64,000 nucleotides of DNA. Source: Morinoia aosen (taxonomy: Eukaryota; Arthropoda; Malacostraca; Amphipoda; Talitridae). The translations under genes and the position numbers were made by a program. This document shows positions 52,005 through 63,597 of this stretch, in pieces; the stretch's first letter is position 1; every line of letters begins with the position of its first letter. The stretch is from positions 54,110,020 to 54,174,019 of the forward strand of contig CM059567.1 in the NCBI GenBank assembly GCA_030386875.1, in the 5' to 3' direction. The notes below the pieces were generated by a model that saw nothing but the letters and a program-made list of their open reading frames with translations, was not told the origin of the DNA and ran no database searches.

Positions 52005-52203
52005 TTTATAGACCGACCGGGGCCCCGGCCCCGGCCCCGGCCAACCCCGGCCATTTTGGCTGACCCCGGCCCCGGCCCCGGCAAGCCCCGACAATTTTTG
52101 CAGACCCCGGCCTCGGCCCCGGCAAGCCCCGACAATTTTTGCAGACCCCGGCCCCGGCCGGCCCCGGCAAAATAGTGCCCTAAACCGGGGTTTTGGCCGG
52201 GGT
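52005..52203. repeat. C-rich block (CCCCGGCCCCGG)n
   Basis: Starts with the same ATAGACCGACCGGGG as 51489, then runs of CCCCGG with an ~45-bp higher-order unit containing GACAATTTTTGCAGA (twice). The plus-strand P/R-rich frame here is a by-product. Confidence 0.8.
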
Positions 52204-52219
52204 TTTTAGTTTTTTACTC

Positions 52220-53588
52220 CACCTTTTTCACTTCAAATTAATCCAAGTCAAAGTCAATTTACTCCAAGATAAGTTCAATTTAATCCAAGTCAGATTAAAA
52301 TTAATCCGAGTCAGGTTCAAATTAATCCGAGTCAAGTTCAAATTAATGCAAGTCAAATTCAAATTAAACGTGCTGAGTATCCAGCATCAGGAGGCAGAGT
52401 GTGATGCAGATCTTTGAACGGAGTAACACATAGAAATGAATTATAAAAACTTCGTATTAACTATTCATTAATTTTTTTTCAATTTTACACTAATGGCAGT
52501 GTGCATCCACTCAAATATTTATGTTCAAAGACAATTTTATGTTACACACGCACATACGCATAGTAGTATCGAGGATTTAATTACTCATATAAATATTTAT
52601 ATGCGTTAAATTTCGTTCGTATGCATGCAACTACGAAAGATTACCAATTGATGATATGTAGATTTAACCTTTAAAAGAAATGTAGCAACGAAGTCTGTTT
52701 TTGGTTGTTCAAACGCTTTTTGTAAAAACAGGTTTCAACTTTTTTCACCGGTCGAGATGATATATTTGCCTAGGCCTATTCATTTGAAGGGATTGCCCAA
52801 TTTTTATTGCTATTACAGATTTGTATCTTTGTAGTAATGTACTCATATAAATTGTAATCAAATGGTATCGTACATAAGTACTCAGTGAATCGCATTTGCT
52901 CATTTCTTTAAAAGGTTGAATCTACACATCGTCCAGTTGCAATCATTTGTAATTGCATGCACATTTTATTTCATAAATGTGATGAAGTTGAATTTCAGGC
53001 ATGTAAATCTTTATATGAGTGTAAATAATTCCTCGATACTATGTGTATCTGTAACATAAAAGTAACTATGAACATAATAATTTGAATGGATGCATACTGC
53101 CATCAATTTAGAATTATAAAACAACTTTAGTGTGTAGTATATAATACGAAGTTTTTATAATTGACTTCTAACTGTTACTCCGCTCAAAGATCTGAATCAC
53201 TCTCTGCCTCCTGATGCTGGATACTTAGCACATTTTACGACAGCTTGTTTTAACACTGCAGAAATTTTATGTATTCCTTGCTGAAAGGAAAAAGGTTTTT
53301 CTTGCTCATCACATCCAACAGATACATTTTTAAAGAAAAAACGCTCAAATTAACGAGGGATGTATGTCAATTATTAATTAAACTTGGAGCTTGATTAATT
53401 TTATCTTGATTTGAATTAATTTAAAGTTGACTTCGATTAATTTGAACTTGACTTGGTCTAATTTGGACTTTACTTGGATTGATGTGAACTTGATTTGGGT
53501 TCATATGAACTTGACGTGGATTAAATTTAATTTGAACTTGACTTGGATTAATTTGAACTTGACTTGGATTACTAATTTGAAGTCAATA
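52220..53588. mobile_element. Foldback-like element 2, same family as element 1
   Basis: The left end is CACCTTTTTCACTTCAAATT. Arms of AAGTCAAGTTC repeats lie at 52230-52370 and inverted at 53390-53580. Inner arms also mirror (TATCCAGCATCAGGAGGCAGAG at 52378, its complement at 53205; CATAGTAGTATCGAGGA against TCCTCGATACTATG). The right tip differs from the left, so it may be truncated. Confidence 0.65.
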
Positions 53589-53589
53589 C

Positions 53590-54213
53590 AGCGTAGTGTG
53601 CCCGGCTACCCGCTCGTGAAAAATTCACGTGTCTTTTAAATGAATTTAAAACCATTTCTCACGAGATTTGCAATTTCATTGCAATCCTGAAGAACATGCT
53701 GTCACTGAAAAGAAAAAGCAGTATCTATGCTACCATCCAGTGTAATTATAATCCAGTGCACAGTTGTTGACATGAAAGAATCTCGACTTGGAGAGGTCCT
53801 AATCTCAGCAGTTATTGATAAGACTCTATTTTCGTTAATTTACTTTTGTATTTCCTCTGAAATAGCAAACTGAATTTGGATACTGAGGTCCGGAATTAGT
53901 CTTGTTGTAATTACCTTCTCTGATGAAACTTGAAACTTCTTATTCAAAAACCCTACAAAATTAAAAAAGCTTCCTTCTCATAGGGTCGTAAGGATTGAGC
54001 GCCTCACAAAGCCAGTAAATTAACAATTTCTCTCTATGTACTTTGACAGTATTATTTGGCTCCCAGTTTTTATATTGAGTAAATCTTGTTTTCATGACTG
54101 CAAAGAAAAGAATGATACGTATGCAATGTCAGCATACGTTTCTGGAAACAAATTTTAATGCCATCTATAAGATGAGCAAGCTATGAAATTCATTGTGCAG
54201 GCTTCTAAGTGTG
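53590..54213. other. Spacer, last part
   Basis: AT-rich, no supported gene or repeat. Confidence 0.4.
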
Positions 54214-56910
54214 TGCTTGTTTCTTGATGTGCGACGTTTAGTATAGCTCATTTTTGGCTAACCTTGTTTCTAAGTATTGTAGTAGCGTTTTGTGAAATAA
54301 TTGTTTTAGAAAGATTGTATGATTTCATAAAATACTGGCACCTAATAAATGAGGCGTAATTCGTATACAAACATGTTTACGTAGCAGGATCTGAGGAACC
54401 GTAGACAACTGCAACTTTCCATTTTTAAGCATGGAATGAATCTACTTTTTTTTTTTAAATAAAGGCTGAGAGCGGCCCAAATTTTAGCCTCACTATTACG
54501 GCCAGCTGATTTCTGCTAGCTTGCCTATATAGTGGGGTTAGAAATAAAGCCTACTCACAACACGAGAAGAAAACTGGATTTTAAACATTTACAACGACGA
54601 GCTTCGGAAAACGAGCGGCAGATATGAAAACGGACACGCGATCAACTCGTCTCGGATGTTGAAGGAAGGAAGAAATTTTAATTTCGTCGTCAATGACCAG
54701 TGCTATTTGAAGTTCGAAGGTGCGATAGTTTAGAAATTCGACTCAGCGGAAAATGAAACTTATTGGGCCGACTTCCGTGCCTACGTGCTGTACTCTCATT
54801 TATATGCAAGCAATCTGCGACTCCTGAATGAAGGACTTCAGTTAGTTGGAACTTGTGCGATATTTCAAATATTGAACCGTAAAGTAGTGATTCTCTAGGA
54901 TAGTCTTCAATATTTAAAATATCATGCATTTGCTGATAATGAAGAAACAAGAAAATATTCACTGAAACATCAAAATATTAGAAACATGAAAATATTCACT
55001 GGATTCCAAAGTAAAACGTATGTGATAACGATGGATAGTCATGCAAAAAGTCATGCGCAGCGATGGGATTTGAACCCGAGACACCTTGACTTGACGTAAG
55101 GGAACTTGGTCATGCGAGCACCGAAAGTTGGTTTGGTAAGTTCTTTCTCATTTTTTAATGAACAGGCAGAGCAGAACAGAGGTATTTATAATCACTTCCC
55201 TAAATGCATATCTTTCGGAAATTGATACAAAGTTCACAGTTGTATTTTCACTTGAACACTTTTGTAAGTATAGGTAGGCCTATGTGTAGAAGAGAACAAG
55301 AAAACTATCACTAGATGTACAAAACTATCAAGCTATAAAATTCTTTCAGTTCGAAAACCTCTATTGTATTTTATTGATGAACCATATTCAACAACTGAAG
55401 AACAGGTCAAGAAGGTAACCTGGGGATCAGGTATTGACGACAGTGCACCGGGTGTAACGTGTGATGTTGCTTGCAACTGAGTATGTATGCGAGAGGTCCC
55501 ATAATTGTACAAAATTTCTGGATTAATGAACAAATTTGCAGTGTTCCCTTAAAAACAGGACAATCAAATTGCACCACTCGTCTTACAGGATATATTCAAT
55601 GATATTGTGCATATGCATAAAGCACTTTGCATATTACACCTGTTATAGTGTATATGCGTAATCGCATATGTGATTTTGCATATGCACAAGATAATTTCTT
55701 GCATTGCATAAAACATTCTGCATATCTCTTTGAGTGCATATATCCAAGTTATGCAATTGCACAGCTCTACTTATAATATTGCCTCACAAAAGTCTACATG
55801 AGTAAGAAAAACATGAAAATGATCATTCTCAACTGAGAAAAAAATTTGTCACCTCCGGGATTCGAAGAGGCACGATGTTGGTTGAGTGTGCCTAGAAAGA
55901 CATGGCTATGGACCAGCATTCGAACAGCACGTCATAACTTAGGTGAGCGCGGCATTTGCGAGCGCGAATTATCGGGCTAGGAGAAGGTGGAGAAACCTTG
56001 CTCTCTGTCATCCCTCAGGGAGCGTATGACAGTTTTATTATACACTCTCCGTTTCAGAATGAATTGATGTTTAAAATGAAACCAATTTCAAGTTTTTAGG
56101 TGCAATAGTTTAGGAACAAATGATGGCGGAAAATGATGTTAATCGAGAACACCGGCCGACCATTGCGAGCGTATGAAAACTTCCATCCATGCCTCGCCAT
56201 AAAACGTTTGAGAGTTTTATTATACACTCTCCGTTGCAGAATGAATTGATGTTTAAAATGACACCAATTTCAAATTTTTAGGTGCAATAGTTTAGGAATA
56301 AATGATGGCGGAAAATGGGGTTAATCGAGAAAATCGGCCGACCATTGCGAGCGTATGAAAACTTCCATCCATGCCTCGCCAAGAAACGTTTGAGAGTTTT
56401 ATTATACACTCTCCGTTGCAGAATGAATTGATGTTTAAAATGACACCAATTTCAAATTTTTAGGTGCAATAGTTTAGGAATAAATGATGGCGGAAAATGG
56501 GGTTAATCGAGAAAATCGGCCGCGCATTGCGAGCGCATGAAAACTTCCATCCATGCTTCGCCAAGAAACGTTTGAGAGTTTTATTATACACTCTCCGTTG
56601 CAGAATGAATTGATGTTTAAAATGAAACCAATTTCAAATTTTTAGGTGCAATAGTTTAGGAATAAATGATGGCGGAAAATGGGGTTAATCGAGAAAATCG
56701 GCCGACCACTGAGGGGTCACGAGAGCCACGCTTCCTGCCGCCCACGGGGGCGTAAAAAATTATTTAAATACATAACAATGTTGTACTCATCACGAGCATT
56801 AATTTGGTTTTAATTTCAAGATTCTACGTCTTATAGTTCAGAAATTACCCTATTTGTCAGGGTAACTCAGGAAGGATCTTAGATGGGTTCTCTAAAATGG
56901 CGCGCCGGTG
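54214..56910 (-). repeat. Right arm of the giant inverted repeat
   Basis: Mirror of the left arm with equal length and no net indel. This implies recent formation or arm-to-arm gene conversion. Confidence 0.95.
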
Positions 56911-56928
56911 CTGAGACCGATCACTACA
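56911..56928 (-). repeat. Displaced terminus of LTR copy d
   Basis: CTGAG...CACTACA: the target duplication plus the LTR tip, belonging to the LTR at 42013-44384. On the minus strand this begins TGTAGTG. Confidence 0.75.
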
Positions 56929-57164
56929 ACTTTTTCATTGAAAATGTACAGCAATTCGAAAATGTGTAAACTTGTGCATTTTAAAATCATTTTATAGTGT
57001 TGTGTTGAACATACACATTAACAATTAATGTGTATGTATTTCCAAATGAGTTATTTCATATGATTAATTTACGGCTGTAATTTTTTGAACACCCATTATT
57101 TAACTTAAAGCACATCGGTAGAGGGCGCGCCCGTGCAGTTGTTATTATCTAGGACTTTATGTTG

Positions 57165-57238
57165 ATGAGTGAATGTTATGTGTGCTCGGCGACAAAACGC
57201 CCGAGGGAGGAGCAATTACACTTATTGTTTCCATCTGA
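57165..57238 (+). CDS. Candidate first coding exon of an unknown gene
   Basis: ATG at 57165 opens 24 codons beginning M-S-E-C-Y-V-C with a C-x2-C pair, basic residues and L-H-L-L-F-P-S. It is followed by a possible donor (GTGAAA). The style recalls N-termini of zinc-binding DNA-binding domains (ZAD/THAP-like), but is too short to assign. The frame stops at 57242 if unspliced. The phase does not directly fit the exon at 63476. Confidence 0.2.
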
Positions 57239-58145
57239 GTGAAATTGAGTCATTTTGTCAGAATGTCTTTGTAGTAATAATGTCCTAAATGATACCGTAG
57301 TTATGAATTTCACTCTAACTGTACTTCCGCATTTGCAGTTGTGTGTGTAATTGATCCAGCTGGAAGTAGCACTCAGTAGCAGTTAGAAACATTCTGAAGT
57401 TGTGAGGTATGTGCTGATCTGATTGAAGTTAATATAACTAGTTTATCAGTATTTTTATTGAGGAGTTCAATTTATAGATAAAATGGCCATTCGGTTTAAA
57501 AAATGATTTCATTAACGTGTTTCGTTGCTGTAAAACTTGGTTACTTCAAATGCTTAACTAGGTTGACCAATTATTTTGTGTGGTGATGACTGACTGAAGT
57601 TGGGTAAAATTTGTTGGTGTAAATCTGAAGGATATGACAGTTATTGATTTTCCACTTTTTGGTGCCTGAACCTAATTAGTTGAATCAAAATAAGCTCAAT
57701 ATTGAGTTGAATGTTGTCAACAAATTTCATAATTTTGTAGGTATAGATAGGTAATATAGTCAATTTTAAAACGTTTTACACGAATAACAATGTGCCCGGA
57801 AATGCTTAGTTTTCGAGTTATTCAAGTTTGAAGTTATACAAACGGCGCTCATGAATGGCCTTTTTTGCGGAAAAGCAGTCATTGTTTTTGCAATAGAAAC
57901 AGAAGCTAACCCCTATTACAAACGTAAAGAGGTTGGGTCGTGAAGGTTAGCCACAGTTCGTTTAGTTAGTGAAAATTATGGTAAATGTAAAGGACTTGAC
58001 CATAATTGATTTTCCACTTTTTAATCAACAAAGATTGTTGATCAGACCAAAATAAACAATTTTTCTTCAATGCACTTTCCGGCGGAAATGAGTATTTTAA
58101 AAGTTATGGCGTTAAATGAGTTACCGGAACTCCAGTGTGCATCAC

Positions 58146-58267
58146 CCTATTGCAAACGTAAAGAGGTTGGGTCGTGAGGGGTAGCCACAGTTCTTTTAGT
58201 TTTATAGTTTTCACTAAAAGAACTGTTGCTACCCCTCACGACCCAACCTCTTTACGTTTGTAATAGG
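58146..58267. repeat. 55-bp near-perfect hairpin at palindrome centre
   Basis: Arms 58146-58200 and 58213-58267 are reverse complements with two mismatches and a 12-nt loop. The motif AAGAGGTTGGGTCGTGA also occurs at 57930 (direct) and its complement at 59790. Confidence 0.95.
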
Positions 58268-58569
58268 GGGTTTGCTCTTCGTCGGCTTGGTTGGCGCGCG
58301 GGAACGCCTGTTTACTTTCACGTCGGACCGCGCGGTGTATTTTTCCCCGCCTCAAACACTGGAGTTACGGTAACTCATTTAATGCCATAACTTTTAAAAT
58401 ACTTATTTCCGCCGGAAAGTGCATTGAAGAAAACTTGTTTATTTTGGTCTCATCAACAATCTTTATTGATCAAAGAGTGGAAAATCGATTATGGTCAAGT
58501 CCTGTACATTTACCAAAATTATAAATAAAGGTTTCTAGTTAGTGACATTTGTTTATAATTTTCACTTAA

Positions 58570-59763
58570 GGGGACCGTCTACGTAGAAAAAAAAGTCCGT
58601 TATTTATGGATGGATTTCTCTGAAATTTTCACAGTAGGTGTGAAATCATGCATAGATCATTTGTTATTTCGACGGAATTTTTGTAGGTGGACTTAATTTT
58701 TTTTTTTTTTTTTAAATATGATAAAAAAGGGGGTTTTGTAAAATCTATCTCCTTCTACAATTTTGAAGTTACATAACCAGTACTTCGTTTTTAGATTGCT
58801 TATATGTCTATATATCCATATGCAATAGGGAATTTTGCTAACTTCTTTTTGTGGATTTTGGGAATTGAAAATAAAAAAAAAATTTCTTTTTCTTCATTTT
58901 TTTTTTCATGTCGTGTAATTTTCAAAATAATTAATGAATCCAAAAATGCCATTGCATATGAATACTCCTTGCTAAGCCCTATCGAATGGTATATAAACCA
59001 TTTTTGTAGCTCTAAAATTGTGGAAGGAGTAGCATTTGAGAAACCAATTATCAAGTTTCCATATAAACGAGTTTTTCACAAAAAAAAATTGTTTTTCTTT
59101 TTATCTTTTGAACTACAGGGTTTTCTACAATGAACTCTTGAGCGTTTGTAGCTCTTTTCAAGCCCTTTCGATTGATATAATTTACATTGCTGTAGCTCTG
59201 TAACTCTGAGAAAAAATAAACAACAAAAGAGAATAGGTGTAATTCATGAAAACAATTAATTTTTTTAATTTTTCATTTTTTTTCGACCAAAATACGTTTT
59301 TTTGTCAAGTCAACTCCTTTGTTTTATAGCTCTTTTCAAGCCCTTTGGATTGGTGTGCTCGCCATAGCTGTAGCTATGATACTGCAGCTGTCATTGCGCT
59401 ATGAGTGAAAGCTGTGGTATCATAGATACGGCAGAACAGCTAAATTCTGAAATTGTCAAAATTTCATAAAAAATATTTATTCAGCCTTAGAATGTTTTGT
59501 TTGAATAATGGAACCACTTTGAGTAGCCCATGAATGAACTATAATGCCATTCCCGCAGAGAAACGCTCAATTGACTCCCAATAATGAGGGGGGGGAGGGT
59601 TCAAGGTCACTCCACCCCCATCGCTTTCCCCCCCTCTGGTGGGCGCACTATTCGGAGTAGACGTAAACGGATAGTACCAATGGAAGCGCAAGAAAATCCT
59701 CTATAAGATGCATATAAAAGCAGAAAATCAACACATATCCTGATTTCTACGTAGACGGTCCCC
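58570..59763. mobile_element. TTAA-flanked DNA transposon, 20-bp TIRs, non-autonomous
   Basis: Perfect 20-bp TIRs (GGGGACCGTCTACGTAGAAA, 58570-58589 and 59744-59763) are flanked by TTAA (58566-58569, 59764-59767). Joining the flanks restores the palindrome motif CACTTAAAGAACTGT. The interior is A/T rich with repeated GTAGCTCT...AGCCCT modules and no transposase. The signature fits piggyBac-like or Kolobok-like MITEs. Confidence 0.9.
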
Positions 59764-60050
59764 TTAAAGAACTGTGGCTAATCCTCGCAACCCAACCTCT
59801 TTACGCTTATAATAGGGGGTTAGCTTCCATTATTAAGTAAAATACGCTAGCCGCGCGCGCTTCCATGGCCCGCACAAACCAGCTTCAAAGTTGAATAATT
59901 CAAAAATAACGCATCACCGGGCAGAATGTCATTCTTGTAAAACGTCTTAAAATCGACTATATTACCTATCTATACCTACGAAATTAAGAAATTCGTTGAC
60001 AACATTAAACTCAATATTGACCCAAAGTAAACAAGTTTTTTTTCTATGCA

Positions 60051-62640
60051 CTTTCCATCTCAAATGAGTATTTTACGATTTATAGCTATAGGTTTAGTTT
60101 CGTCTTTGATGACTAATGTGCTCGAATAAACAGCTATTCATCGATTTTTCAAATTTTGTTGCTTGAGTCATGGTTATAACATCGAAATAAACAACTTTTC
60201 TTCTATACACTTTTTTCGTCAAATGAGTATTTAACAAGGTAGGGTAATGTTCGAATGGCTGGACGGTTCAAATCGTCGGTCATTCTAAGTTAATTTTCAA
60301 TTTTGACGATCGATAGCAATTCAAAAGCCACCCCGTAAGACGTGTAGCAGATTACACCACTACAGGCCTTGCGGGTCGAGTTTTTAGATAGCTACCGAGT
60401 GCAAAAATTTAAAATTAACTAAGAATGACCGACGATTCAAACCCTCCGGCCTTTCGAACATTACCCTATAGCGGTAGGTTTGGTTTCGTCTTTGATGCCG
60501 ATCGCGCTGGAAGCGAGTGCGCATTGCAGTTTTGCTGTCCGACGTGCTCCTTGAATTACTTGCCGCTTCAAACACAGGAGTTGGGGTAAGTCATTTACCG
60601 CTATAACTAATAAAATACTCATTTGAGACGGAAAGTGCATAGAAGAAAACTTGTTTATTTTGATCTAATTAACTATGCTTAGGCATCAAAATTTACAAAA
60701 TTGATAAGGGTGCCTGCACACCAAAAGATTTGAGGCAAGAAAGCGAGCAAGCTTGAATCGATATACATGTATTCCTATGGAAGTGCGCACACCACAAGCA
60801 GGCTAGCGAGCGAGTGAGAAAGATTGAAGATTGGCTGAAGCGAGAAAGCGACTCAAAGATGGTTTCACGCTTGAAAGCTGCAGCGGGAAACGTCTGGCAG
60901 TGCGTTGTGAGATGTCGATGAGGAAGGTGCGCTGCCCGATTCTTTCAGCATAGACTGAACTCCTTATATCCAAAGTTTATGCTGTACTGTGCCTTTGGAA
61001 GGCAAAAGATCCCAAGCACAGTGACAGATTACATGTTTCAAAGCCATGGGACGAACTAGGAATGATACTCAACGTTACAAACACATGCTTGTTCCGCTTG
61101 TTGTTGTTATAGACCTCTCTCCATGACATTCAGGAGCAAACTGGCTATCTTTTGGTATGTGGTAGATCTCGCCTAACATCTTTCTCTCTCGCTTGCTTTG
61201 TCGCTTGCCGTCTTTTGGTGTGCAGCTATCCTAACTGTCATCTCCTTCAGATTTACCTTTGTTGGGCAACAATTTTTTTCATTTTAGAGGAGGGGAAAGT
61301 TATTACTCAAAGAGAAAGTTTGAGAAGGATAGCTATTGTGGCAAACAAAGTATTAAATGTTCAGTTAAGGTATTTATTTTTTAACAGAGTGAGGGATCTT
61401 TTGAATATATAAATGATTAGCTAGTGTATTTCCAAGTGTACCATCTTTGTGAAATGACCATTTTTTTCAGATTTGAACTGGAATTTATTCATGAAGCATT
61501 TTTTTTAAATTTATCAGTTCAAATATGGGTTAATGTTAATGAGATGCAAATTCATGCAACTAATCGATTTTTGAAATTTTGTTGCCTGTATCATGGTAAA
61601 TATATCAAAATATGCAAATTTGTGGTATTGGTTGAAAGTTTGGTAGTAATTGATTTTTGAAATTTTGTTGCTTATATCAAGGTAATATCAAAATAAACTA
61701 CTTTTCTTCTATACACTTTTTGTGGCAAATGAGTATTTTAGGAGTTAAAGCGGTAAGTTTAGTTTTTGCTCAATGATTGAGCTGTTAGAGTACGTTTGAG
61801 TACTTTGTAATTTATTATTAGCCGACCCCACGAAGCCTGCGTAGCCTAAACCCAGTTCCAGGATCTTTTAGTTAATAACACAACAGTTATGGTAAATGTG
61901 TAGCGTTGGTCAGTAATTGATTTTCCACTTTTTGGTGCCTAGAAATAGGTAATTAAATCTAAATAAGCAATTTTTCTTCTATGCACTTTCCGTTGGAAAT
62001 GAGTATTTAACGAGTTTTGGTGCTAGGTTTAGTTTCGTCTTTGATGACGAATGCGCTCGAATAAACAACTACTCATCGATTTTTGAACTTTTGTTGCTTG
62101 AATCATGTTAATAACATCGAAATCAACAACTCTTCTTCTATGCATTTTTTTTGTCAAATGAGTAGTTAAAGCGGTATAGCGGTAGGTTTGGTTTTGTCTT
62201 TGACGACAATCGCGCTGGAAGCGAGACTTCATTGCAGTGATGCCCTACCACGGGATAGATGAATTTCTTTCCGCTTCTAACACTGGAGTTGCGGTAACTT
62301 ATTTACCGCTATAACTTGTAAAGTATTCATTTCCGACGGAAAGTGCATAGAAGAAAACTTGTTTATTTTGATCTAATTAACTACGAGTAGACACCGAAAA
62401 GTGGAAAATCAATTACTGACCAACGCTGCACATTTACCAAGGTTATCACCAAAAAAATAACAAATTATAGCGGTATATTAATTTTCGTCTTAGATGGCAG
62501 GAATGGGCTCGCTCATTCAAGCGTGTCGTGAGAGTTCATTGTAGTCTTCCCGTCCGACGCGCTTGATGAATTACTTTCCGTTTCAAACACTATAGTTGCG
62601 TTTAATTATAATTTAAGCATGTTAAATCAGACAGAAAATA
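60051..62640. repeat. Mosaic of direct and inverted copies of the palindrome modules
   Basis: The modules TTCTTCTATGCACTTTCCG + AAATGAGTATTT and GGTTTAGTTTCGTCTTTGATGA + CGCGCTGGAAGCGAG recur at ~60040, 60190, 60480, 61700, 61985, 62130, and inverted at ~60590, 62280. No gene. A 60720-61250 insert lacks the modules and contains GAGCAAGC/GCGAGTG-type words, with no gene recognised. Confidence 0.65.
60242..60466. mobile_element. 225-bp MITE with TA target duplication
   Basis: The TIRs start GGGTAATGTTCGAA and are ~55 bp, imperfect. TA is on both sides (60240-60241, 60467-60468). A related empty site is seen at 62167-62185 (GCGGTATAGCGGTAGG). Size and TA suggest a Tc1/mariner-type MITE. Confidence 0.8.
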
Positions 62641-63475
62641 AAATCTTTTATAATTATAATAAATATGCCATATTTCCTAATATCACTGCCTACCTTCTAT
62701 CCCATTCAGTCTTAAATTGTTAGTGATTCTTGGATTTCTTGCTAATAAACACATTCTTACCATATGCCAGAGGTTCTCAATTAGATTTATATCTAGATGA
62801 TAAAATGACTAATTTTGCTGATAAAGATAGTTTATTATGAACTCAGCTTTATGACAGGTAGACATTATCTTTTATTAACGGAAGATTTTTGCACTCTGAA
62901 CATTGGAATAACATGATTTTGAAACACTGAAAAACTGCTTAACAGTTCCAGCTGTTTTCTTAACACTCTAAATAGTTAAAATTCTTATGGGCTTTTTTAA
63001 AAAAGTTTAGTGAGATTTTTTGAAATAATTCAATGAGGAAGTATCATATTTTTCTCCCAACTTCCTTTTTTGGTTTACTGAAATATTTTTTAGCACACAT
63101 TACTGTCTTGTTCCACTTACATCATGTTTCATAAACTTTAAACTTGCTGCAATCTTGGGGTACACTGCATGCATGGATTCTCCATTCCCTCAATTCCATA
63201 CTGAATGATGCTTTGTTTTTTTTATCTTGGGGAATTATATCTGTGGTTAGGGATGTTTTAACTAACTTAAAATTTAATCTTATTCTGCATTGATATTTAT
63301 TTATTTATTTCATTTCCAAGATTAAAAAAAAGGCATAAATTTAAGAGTAGGTACTAACATTGATTAGTCAACCTAAGCTATTCAACAAATTTTTCCACAC
63401 TTTCCAGGTGTCACCCTTTGTAACTAGTATCTTCTAATAGTTAGTGTTCATTCATGTTATATTACCTAGTAATAG
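62641..63475. other. AT-rich, nothing recognised
   Basis: Plain intergenic or intronic sequence; a good acceptor-like TTTCCACACTTTCCAG ends at 63408 without an open frame after it. Confidence 0.4.
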
Positions 63476-63597
63476 CATCCAAGGAGTCTGAGGTGCTGTT
63501 TTCCCATCGCTTCAATGCTCAAGTTTCTTCTTGTCATCCTGCTGGTCTTGCCTCGGTGATAGACAAGTGCATGCTTGATTCAAGACTTGAGAAACCT
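63476..63597 (+). CDS. Candidate internal coding exon of an unknown host gene
   Basis: A frame with normal protein composition (S-K-E-S-E-V-L-F-S-H-R-F-N-A-Q-V and H-P-A-G-L-A-S-V-I-D-K-C) is open for 40 codons. It ends at a consensus donor GTAAGTAT (63598). The acceptor is AATAG at 63475, weak. An in-frame ATG exists at 63454. Two possible continuations follow: a strong acceptor TTTTTTCAG at 63894 giving an immediate TGA, or the exon at 63942. I do not recognise the protein. It is the most gene-like non-TE sequence here. Confidence 0.45.

Larger units (their letters stand above)
44392..56910. mobile_element. 12.5-kb giant inverted-repeat (foldback-like) element
   Basis: Arms 44392-47088 and 54214-56910 are each exactly 2697 bp and almost identical; the outer tips read CACCGGCGCGCC. 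The spacer is 7125 bp. Insertion is proven by the broken LTR: CTGAG occurs on both sides (44385-44389, 56911-56915), and the LTR tip CACTACA resumes at 56922-56928. No transposase was recognised, so mobilisation in trans or an unknown enzyme is implied. The family could not be assigned. Confidence 0.88.
57600..60050. repeat. Large imperfect palindrome centred at ~58206
   Basis: Sequence left of 58200 reappears inverted to the right: GCTTAGTTTTCGAGTTATTCAA-like at ~57805 and ~59890; AGGTATAGATAGGTAATATAGTC at 57738 and ~59960; TTCCGGCGGAAATGAGTATTTT at 58077 and ~58400. The right arm is split by the TTAA transposon and has ~95 bp of extra GC-rich sequence (58268-58365). Confidence 0.8.

Noticed and set aside
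51978..52175. P/R-rich 65-codon frame
   Set aside because: Product of the CCCCGG repeat; low-complexity only.
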